Source: Nitrospirota bacterium (GTDB taxonomy: Bacteria > Nitrospirota > Thermodesulfovibrionia > Thermodesulfovibrionales > UBA1546). From it: 5,433 bases of DNA. The notes beneath the pieces were generated by a model that was not told the DNA's origin, searched no databases, and worked only from the letters and a program-made list of their open reading frames with translations. The stretch covers positions 1-5,433 of the forward strand of contig SCSY01000028.1 of NCBI GenBank assembly GCA_004298625.1, read 5' to 3'. The translations under genes were made by a program, and so were the position numbers. This document shows, one piece after another, positions 1-4,928 of this stretch; position 1 is the stretch's first letter; every line of letters begins with the position of its first letter.

Positions 1-233
1 GGTGTTCCGGTCTGACTATAAGGGTTCCAATAAGGGAAAATGCCTGTCTCAATTGAACTATAAAAGTAATGGAATACACCATGCCATGATATTGCATCAT
101 GTATAGGCCCGTACCCTGAGAGGATAAAAAAATATGCAATAAAAATAAATATGGACGCTATTATTACATGAGCAGAGAGAAGACTATTAAAGTCAAGGAT
201 TGCCCTTATCTTTTGTCTAATTTTAATTTCCAT
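1..233 (-). CDS. N-terminus of a multi-pass membrane protein, YfhO-like / GT-C-like (cut by window edge)
   Basis: An open frame of 77 codons runs from the ATG at 233 to the window edge with no stop. It begins MEIKIRQKIRAILDFNS, a basic cytoplasmic leader. A strongly hydrophobic segment at about residues 18-39 (around HVIIASIFIFIAYFFILSG) is a clear transmembrane helix. After it come GPIHDAISWHG (42-52), HYFYSSIETGIFP (55-67) and WNPYSQTGT (69-77), with a partial Pro codon next. An acidic residue in the first outer loop followed by G-x-x-P-x-W-N-P-Y-x-x-x-G-x-P is typical of YfhO-like and related GT-C-type membrane proteins that act on lipid-linked sugars. The start is bounded by an in-frame TAA two codons upstream. 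It overlaps the TIM-barrel gene by 28 bases and has no evident Shine-Dalgarno site, so translational coupling is likely. A surface-glycan role fits the locus; family placement from 77 residues is tentative. Confidence 0.72.
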   Translation of the reverse strand, partial: MEIKIRQKIRAILDFNSLLSAHVIIASIFIFIAYFFILSGYGPIHDAISWHGVFHYFYSSIETGIFPYWNPYSQTGT

Positions 234-877
234 AATTTATAAAAATCATTTAATTTTTTAAATTCATCATAAGTCTGAAGTGAAGTTTTTGCCTCCGAGA
301 CTACAAACCCTGAATATCCGGCGTTAACCAATAAATTCAAAAAATATGCCGAGTGTTTCGGCGACTGGTGTATATGGGTATGCCATAAGTCAGAGCCATA
401 AAAATATCCGGTCAGATGAATATGAGCTGCTTGGCTGATAACCGGAATGAATGCCTCCTCAAAAATACCGGCGCACTGCATCTGCAGGTGTTCGAGGTCC
501 AAACAGCGTTTCATGCCGAAACGCCTCATGAGTTTCAACGGCTCATGAACTGAATGTGTATTTTCAATACAGACATTGGTTTTAATTTTTCCAAAAACTG
601 AAGCTATGCGCTCCCACTCCCGGTCCCAGAATATATCGTGAAAAACAACTATTTCCGCTTTCAGCTCATCAACCAGTTCAGCTAACAACTCAGGCTCACA
701 ACCATCATTGGGGGCATGAACTGCGTAGCGAAAAGAAAATTTCCGGCAAGTTTTTTTTACGCTGCTTAATTTTTGTAAATAATTAAGGTTTGTATATAAC
801 TCAACAGCAGAAATACCTGCCCTTTCAACAGCTGAGAGAAATTCTTCATCAGGCGTGCACTTCGCCGCTACTGTCAT
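206..877 (-). CDS. TIM-barrel protein, sugar phosphate isomerase/epimerase-like (AP endonuclease 2 superfamily)
   Basis: Soluble xylose isomerase-like TIM barrel, probably a metal-dependent sugar isomerase or epimerase. I chose the ATG at 877 (223 residues) because AAGGA lies 6 bases before it; the upstream ATG at 895 lacks such a site and would add only six residues. The N-terminus (MTVAAKCTPDEEFLSAVERAGISAVELYTN) has the usual first strand and helix of the family. Likely metal or active-site residues sit at strand ends: His54 (YAVHAP), His80 (VVFHDIFW), Glu105 (CIENTHS), Asp127 (CLDLEHLQ), His152/His154 (AHIHLTGY) and Glu195 (VVSEAKTS). The protein is shorter than the common 260-290 residues, so loops or a strand may be trimmed. 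The radical SAM gene precedes it by 44 bases and a membrane protein gene overlaps its end. Substrate unknown; a nuclease role is less likely in this setting. Confidence 0.82.
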   Translation of the reverse strand: MTVAAKCTPDEEFLSAVERAGISAVELYTNLNYLQKLSSVKKTCRKFSFRYAVHAPNDGCEPELLAELVDELKAEIVVFHDIFWDREWERIASVFGKIKTNVCIENTHSVHEPLKLMRRFGMKRCLDLEHLQMQCAGIFEEAFIPVISQAAHIHLTGYFYGSDLWHTHIHQSPKHSAYFLNLLVNAGYSGFVVSEAKTSLQTYDEFKKLNDFYKLWKLKLDKR

Positions 878-883
878 AGTCTG

Positions 884-888
884 TCCTT
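884..888 (-). promoter_or_regulatory. Ribosome binding site deciding the TIM-barrel gene start
   Basis: AAGGA on the minus strand, 6 bases before the ATG at 877. No comparable site precedes the in-frame ATG at 895, so the shorter product is preferred. Confidence 0.65.
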
Positions 889-921
889 CAAGCATTGTAA
901 TTAGAATGTTGCAGCAGATAT

Positions 922-2025
922 TTAGATAAAGTTGACATGCATGGGCGGTTTGCCTTCGCCCTTTTTAAAAGCAGCCTTTTTTCCCTTTAAATCCCATAAG
1001 AATTCATTAACTTTATGCTGCAGGCACAAAGAACCGCACATGGTCCTCGCATCAAATTTTTCCGAACCTATCAGCCTGACAACCTCCCAATAGCGCTCAC
1101 TCTGCCAGATCTCCTTAAATGATTTATCCGCAATATTGCCGATATGATATTTTTTATATTTGGAATTAAAGAGCATCCCGCAGGGGGCAACAAGCCCCGA
1201 GCCTGAAAACTGCATTATAAATGGAGGGCCATAACACCGGCTGTAGACGCGTTTTCCCCCGCTCAATATCTTGGACCACTTGGCCGTTACCAGATAGTCG
1301 TCGTCAGAATATGTCTCGGCTTTCTTTAATATGTCAATCATGTCGTGGTACTTTGAATAATCCACGCCGAGGCTTCCTTTTTCATCATCGCTGCAATGCT
1401 TTATTACAAGGTAGTCTACGCCAAGCTCTTTCCCGAGTTTTGTAAGCGGGATGATCTGGTCCGCAAATTCCGGCAGGAGCACCATCTGAAGGCCGATGGT
1501 TACAGCAAGCTTATTTTTCCTTTTAATCCTTACCGCTTCCTTAATCGTATTTATAACCTTCAGAAAATGTTCTGTTTTACAGCCGTGTATCGAGGCATAC
1601 CTGGCGGCGTCCCCTGCAGATATATTAAACCTTAAATAAGTAAGGGCAGGCAGGATCTCTTCCAGCCTGTCGTCTTTCAGTAAACAACCGTTAGTGCCCA
1701 ACGCCATATCCAGGCCGTTTTGCCTGCCCCTCAATATAGCGTCGTAAAGGTGGGGAGAGCAGGTACTTTCTCCGTCGCTTACAAAACTGACAGCCTTTAC
1801 GCCTATCTCGGCCGCATCGTCAAGAAATCTGAAAATGACATCTTTAGTCATCTTCTTTTCATCGTTTGACTGGAGCATGCCGTAACAATAAACACACTTG
1901 TATGAGCACCGCCTTGTCAGGGCGCAGTCAATGGTGATAGGCGCAATACGTTCGCCTCTCAGCCAGGCATCTACCCTTTCTTTATGCCATGCCAGTTTGT
2001 GGCCGTCAAGTATTAACTTTTCCAT
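922..2025 (-). CDS. Radical SAM protein with SPASM-like C-terminal domain
   Basis: Radical S-adenosylmethionine enzyme of 367 residues. The 4Fe-4S motif C-x3-C-x2-C is at Cys40, Cys44 and Cys47 (CSYKCVYC), following strand ITIDCALTRR. The SAM-contacting GGE-like motif appears as VSDGEST (82-88). ALGTNGCLL (108-116) and LRFNISAGDAARYASIHG (131-148) follow the usual radical SAM barrel order. The C-terminal region has Cys264 (SRCYGPP), Cys282 (VAPCGM), the typical GNIADKSFKEIWQSERYWEV stretch (296-315), and Cys330 and Cys334 (CGSLC), which fits a SPASM or twitch auxiliary-cluster domain. Family members modify peptides, sugars or other small molecules, or act as maturases; the substrate here cannot be read. 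The start ATG is fixed by an in-frame TAA 12 bases upstream. It lies between a glycosyltransferase and a TIM-barrel sugar-type enzyme, so a sugar or glycan substrate is plausible but unproven. Confidence 0.9.
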   Translation of the reverse strand: MEKLILDGHKLAWHKERVDAWLRGERIAPITIDCALTRRCSYKCVYCYGMLQSNDEKKMTKDVIFRFLDDAAEIGVKAVSFVSDGESTCSPHLYDAILRGRQNGLDMALGTNGCLLKDDRLEEILPALTYLRFNISAGDAARYASIHGCKTEHFLKVINTIKEAVRIKRKNKLAVTIGLQMVLLPEFADQIIPLTKLGKELGVDYLVIKHCSDDEKGSLGVDYSKYHDMIDILKKAETYSDDDYLVTAKWSKILSGGKRVYSRCYGPPFIMQFSGSGLVAPCGMLFNSKYKKYHIGNIADKSFKEIWQSERYWEVVRLIGSEKFDARTMCGSLCLQHKVNEFLWDLKGKKAAFKKGEGKPPMHVNFI

Positions 2026-2039
2026 CGTCTTATATTAAG

Positions 2040-2045
2040 CTCCTT
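2040..2045 (-). promoter_or_regulatory. Distant Shine-Dalgarno of the radical SAM gene
   Basis: AAGGAG on the minus strand in the 51-base gap after the glycosyltransferase. It ends 14 bases before the ATG at 2025, longer than usual. An in-frame TAA at 2035-2037 rules out any start closer to it in this frame. Translation may therefore be weaker than that of the neighbours. Confidence 0.5.
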
Positions 2046-2076
2046 TTATTCTATGTTCAGGGATATCTGTGCTGAC

Positions 2077-2844
2077 CTATTCAATTTCGTTATGCCGTCT
2101 TGCCGTAAGGGAATCCTTAACAAAATCCTTCTTGATATTTGTGCCTTTACTGAAATAAATGTCATTTACGAGCCGTATATAACCCTTCATGACCTTCATA
2201 AGCGAAGGGAATGATACGGCCTTTGACACCCCTGAATTCCTCAATGCAAGCCTGTAAGGGACTTCGGCAAAAAGATATCCCCTTTTTACTGTCCTTATAA
2301 GGATATCGGTCTGGAAGAAAAATCCCATGCTGCGGTAATTAAGCTCTTTTAAAATTGACTTCCGGTAAAGGACTGTGCCGTTTGTATAATTAAAATTGAC
2401 CATGAAAGTGGTATTGATAATAAACCTGTAAACAAATGAAAGCGCATTCCTGAATAAGGAGCGCACCCTTTTATTAAAAACAAACGGGATAATCATATCT
2501 ACCTGCTCCAGCAGTTTGCTATACCTTAAGATTTCCCATGGGTCATTTTCATTATCTCCCGGAAGCATGGTTACCATATCGCCGCTTGCATTATCAACTC
2601 CGTCCCAGAATGAAGCGCCGATACCCTGAGGGGTATCGTGATTTATCAGCCTCACGCGGCTGTCCTTCTTCATAACCTCATCTACCAGGGCTTTTGTTCC
2701 ATCCCAGCTGCCGTCGTTTATAACTATGATCTCTCCTTTAATCCCGAAATCATCAAACGATTTTAATGTATTATCCATGGCCGCAAGAATATTTTTCTCC
2801 TCGTTAAGGGCAGGCATTACAATAGATACAAATACGTCCTTCAT
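2077..2844 (-). CDS. Family 2 glycosyltransferase (DPM1/WcaA-like, GT-A fold)
   Basis: Cytoplasmic or membrane-associated GT-A glycosyltransferase of 255 residues, probably moving a nucleotide-activated sugar to a polyprenol-linked or glycan acceptor. The fold signature is clear: VSIVMPALNEEKNI (6-19), EIIVINDGSWDGT (38-50), then HDTPQGIGASFWDGVDNASGDMV (69-91). The metal-binding site reads MLPGDNENDPWEI (93-105), where the classical D-x-D is replaced by P-G-D. NFNYTNGTVLYRKS (150-163) and GFFFQTDILIRTVKRGY (174-190) match the acceptor/catalytic part, and the protein ends near VNDIYFSKGTN and a short charged tail. I see no strong C-terminal membrane segments of the kind found in ArnC/GtrB proteins. 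It starts directly at the E1 beta stop (TAGATG), with AGGGA 7 bases upstream inside the E1 beta end. Donor and acceptor are unknown. Confidence 0.92.
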   Translation of the reverse strand: MKDVFVSIVMPALNEEKNILAAMDNTLKSFDDFGIKGEIIVINDGSWDGTKALVDEVMKKDSRVRLINHDTPQGIGASFWDGVDNASGDMVTMLPGDNENDPWEILRYSKLLEQVDMIIPFVFNKRVRSLFRNALSFVYRFIINTTFMVNFNYTNGTVLYRKSILKELNYRSMGFFFQTDILIRTVKRGYLFAEVPYRLALRNSGVSKAVSFPSLMKVMKGYIRLVNDIYFSKGTNIKKDFVKDSLTARRHNEIE

Positions 2845-3894
2845 CTATATTTCCCTGAACATTTCTTTAACAGAGCTAACAATTCTTTTATAGTCAAAAT
2901 AATATGCGTCTTCAAGGACCGGGCTGTTTGGTGTCGGCACATCGGGGAGTGTTACCCTTTTCACAGGCGCCTTGAGGTATTTAAACGCCTTTTCTGCAAC
3001 TACTGCGGCAATCTCAGCTGAAACTCCGCATGTTTTCCAGCCGATATCCACTATCACAAGCCTTCCTGTCTTTTTGATTGATTCTATAATTATATCCTCA
3101 TCGAGTGGTTTTATTGTCCTGGGATCTATCACCTCAACATCTATTCCTTCTGCCTCAAGAGGCTGAACTGCCTTCATCGCCTCATACACCATATTGGAGA
3201 CAGCCACTACAGTTACATCTTTTCCCTGTCTCCTTACAATACCCTTGCCTATCGGCACTGTATATATTTCCTCAGGCACATACCCTATCTGCTCATAAAG
3301 CCACCTGTGTTCTATAAACATCACAGGGTTTCCATCCTGTATGCTTGATACCATTAAACCTTTAACATCGTAAGGCGTACTCGGCATTACAACCTTAAGT
3401 CCGGGAATGTGCATAAAGAGCGCCTGAAGCGCCTGTGAATGCTGCGCTGCTGAGCCCCAGCCCTTGCCGATGATGCTCCTTACAACCAATGGCACATTCG
3501 TCCTGCCGCCTGTCATATAATACCACTTGGCAGCATGGTTGACTATCTGGTCCATACACATGGGCAGGAAATCCATTCGCATATGAACAAATATCGGCCT
3601 CATCCCTGCCATGGCCGCGCCTATCGCAACTCCTGTCATTCCATTTTCTGCGATAGGGAGGTCCATTACCCTGTTTTTCCCGAATTTTTTGTGAAGACCG
3701 GCAGTGCTCCCAAAAATTCCCCCGGGGTCATCAACCCCCTCGCCCATTACAAAGACCCTTTCATCCTTCTCCATCATCTGAGATGTCGCCTCTTTTAACG
3801 CCTCCCTGAACGTCAGGCCGCGGAGGCCTTCCTTTTGAAGCTGTGCTGCTTTTTCAAACTCTGATTTATCTACATATACCTTAGTCCACGGCAT
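2845..3894 (-). CDS. Thiamine-diphosphate-dependent dehydrogenase E1 component, beta subunit (transketolase-like)
   Basis: Beta subunit that pairs with the preceding alpha subunit to form the E1 active site. Its 349 residues fit the family. About 27 residues (MPWTKVYVDKSEFEKAAQLQ and onward) precede the usual LTFREALKEA start, slightly longer than many PDH beta subunits. Visible are VFVMGEGVDDPGGIFG (47-62), AENGMTGVAIGAAMAGMRPI with the conserved Glu at 83 (82-101), MDQIVNHAAKWYYMTGG (114-130), and AAQHSQALQALF with the conserved active-site-region His at 152. The C-terminal transketolase domain carries VIDPRTIKPLDED (255-267), AEIAAVVAEKAF (293-304) and DVPTPNSPVLEDAYY (318-332). The start has GGAGG 9 bases upstream, inside the end of the alpha gene, and only 2 bases separate the two genes. 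The region around 284-292 (DIGWKTCGV) departs from the common EGGW/EGH forms. No acyltransferase partner follows; the next gene is a glycosyltransferase. It could serve an ordinary dehydrogenase whose E2/E3 lie elsewhere, or a stand-alone acyl-transfer reaction. Confidence 0.94.
   Translation of the reverse strand: MPWTKVYVDKSEFEKAAQLQKEGLRGLTFREALKEATSQMMEKDERVFVMGEGVDDPGGIFGSTAGLHKKFGKNRVMDLPIAENGMTGVAIGAAMAGMRPIFVHMRMDFLPMCMDQIVNHAAKWYYMTGGRTNVPLVVRSIIGKGWGSAAQHSQALQALFMHIPGLKVVMPSTPYDVKGLMVSSIQDGNPVMFIEHRWLYEQIGYVPEEIYTVPIGKGIVRRQGKDVTVVAVSNMVYEAMKAVQPLEAEGIDVEVIDPRTIKPLDEDIIIESIKKTGRLVIVDIGWKTCGVSAEIAAVVAEKAFKYLKAPVKRVTLPDVPTPNSPVLEDAYYFDYKRIVSSVKEMFREI
2852..2856 (-). promoter_or_regulatory. 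Ribosome binding site of the glycosyltransferase gene, inside the E1 beta coding end
   Basis: AGGGA on the minus strand, 7 bases before the ATG at 2844. The E1 beta stop codon and this start codon are directly adjacent (TAGATG), so ribosomes finishing E1 beta could reinitiate here. Confidence 0.6.
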
Positions 3895-3896
3895 AG

Positions 3897-4928
3897 TTAT
3901 TTCCCTCCGCTAAAATAAACATCATCAAAAAGTTCGCTTGCATCGGGAAAGGGACTGCTCCTGCCAAACTCTACTGCCTCATCCATTTCCTTATTTATTT
4001 TATCCAAAAGCCTTTTCATTTCTTCTTCACTCATTGCCTTTTTGTCCAAAAGCAGCTTCCTTGTTCTTTCCACAGGGCATTTTTTCAGCCACATATCATG
4101 CTCATCCCTCGGCCGGCAGCCCTTTTCAACATCACAGTCAGGCCCGACATGCCCTTTCCACCTGTATGTCCTGCATTCTATGAGCGATGGCCCTCCGCCT
4201 GCCCTTGCCCTGTCAACAGCCTCTTTTGCCGCTTCATAGACTGCCGTCACGTCGTTTCCGTCAACCTGTATACCCGGCATCCCATAGCCCCCCGCTCTCT
4301 TGGCAATATTGTCATGGGGCTGTCTTGCGGACTGAGGGGAGTTAGTCGCGTAAAAATTATTCTCGCACAGAAAAATAACAGGCAGTTTTTTAAGAGACGC
4401 AAAATTCATGCTCTCATGAAAGGTGCCTTCGTCCATGGCGCCGTCGCCAAAAAAAGCTACAGACACAGTATCCGTACCCTTCATGAAAGAAGCAAGCCCA
4501 GCGCCTACTGCAATCGGTATTCCGCCTCCGACAATGGCAGTTGACCCCAGTATGCCGTTTTCAGGATCGCACAGATGCATGGAGCCGCCTTTGCCTTTGG
4601 AGCATCCTGTTTTTCTTCCGTAGAATTCAGCCATCATACGTTTCATGTCGCTGCCCTTGGCTATGCTGTGCCCATGACTCCTGTGGGTCGAGAATATGTA
4701 GTCATCTTTTCTGAGATGTATGCAGACACCGGCTGCAATAGCCTCTTCTCCTATACAAAGATGTACAGGGGTCTTCATATCCTGCCCAGGATAAACCTCG
4801 ATAATTTTCTCCTCAAATCTTCGGATCCTGAGTATAGTCTCATAGAGCTTTCTCAATACCCCGGCAGATATGCTGTTTACAGCAGATTTCTTTGAAACTG
4901 TTTTTGTCTTTTTCTTATTTTTTACCAT
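3897..4928 (-). CDS. Thiamine-diphosphate-dependent dehydrogenase E1 component, alpha subunit
   Basis: Alpha subunit of a heterotetrameric 2-oxoacid or acetoin dehydrogenase E1-like enzyme, which decarboxylates a 2-oxoacid on thiamine diphosphate. I chose the ATG at 4928 (343 residues) over the ATG at 4955 because AAGGA lies 5 bases before it, while the upstream ATG has no Shine-Dalgarno site. The N-terminus is very lysine-rich (MVKNKKKTKTVSKK), a short extension before the usual LRKLYETILRIRRFEEK helix. Visible motifs are HLCIGEEAIAAG (about 56-67), the STHRSHGH loop (80-87), KGKGGSMH (111-118), the GST-IVGGGIPIAVGAGLA stretch (128-146), and the ThDP/Mg motif from GDGAMDEG to CENN (161-191). 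The C-terminal active-site loop reads YRWKGHVGPD where PDH and acetoin enzymes usually have GHS. The beta subunit follows after 2 bases. No E2, E3 or lipoyl domain is in the window, and the neighbours are glycan genes, so a role in sugar modification is possible. Family is certain; substrate is unknown. Confidence 0.94.
   Translation of the reverse strand: MVKNKKKTKTVSKKSAVNSISAGVLRKLYETILRIRRFEEKIIEVYPGQDMKTPVHLCIGEEAIAAGVCIHLRKDDYIFSTHRSHGHSIAKGSDMKRMMAEFYGRKTGCSKGKGGSMHLCDPENGILGSTAIVGGGIPIAVGAGLASFMKGTDTVSVAFFGDGAMDEGTFHESMNFASLKKLPVIFLCENNFYATNSPQSARQPHDNIAKRAGGYGMPGIQVDGNDVTAVYEAAKEAVDRARAGGGPSLIECRTYRWKGHVGPDCDVEKGCRPRDEHDMWLKKCPVERTRKLLLDKKAMSEEEMKRLLDKINKEMDEAVEFGRSSPFPDASELFDDVYFSGGK
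3904..3908 (-). promoter_or_regulatory. Ribosome binding site of E1 beta within the E1 alpha coding end
   Basis: GGAGG on the minus strand, 9 bases before the ATG at 3894. It is built from the last codons of the alpha gene (Gly-Gly-Lys-stop). The placement suggests coupled, near-equimolar synthesis of the two E1 subunits. Confidence 0.7.

Noticed and set aside
751..758. Run of eight T (A8 on the coding strand) in the TIM-barrel gene; a similar run lies at 5192-5199 in the aminotransferase
   Set aside because: Both encode Lys-Lys codons in frame with intact genes on either side. Without population data there is no sign of phase variation or slippage.
2026..2090. Possible promoter in the gap before the radical SAM gene (TAGAAT as a -10 element)
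   Set aside because: No fitting -35 element is found at 16-18 bases, and the surrounding AT content makes such hexamers common.
2054..2861. Inverted match of about 11 bases (TCCCTGAACAT) between the end of the E1 beta gene and the gap after the glycosyltransferase
   Set aside because: A match of this length is expected by chance in a window this size, and one copy is coding sequence.
4098..4544. 148-codon open frame on the plus strand inside the E1 alpha gene
   Set aside because: It is antisense to a strongly conserved coding region, has no recognisable domain and reads as a shadow of the real gene.
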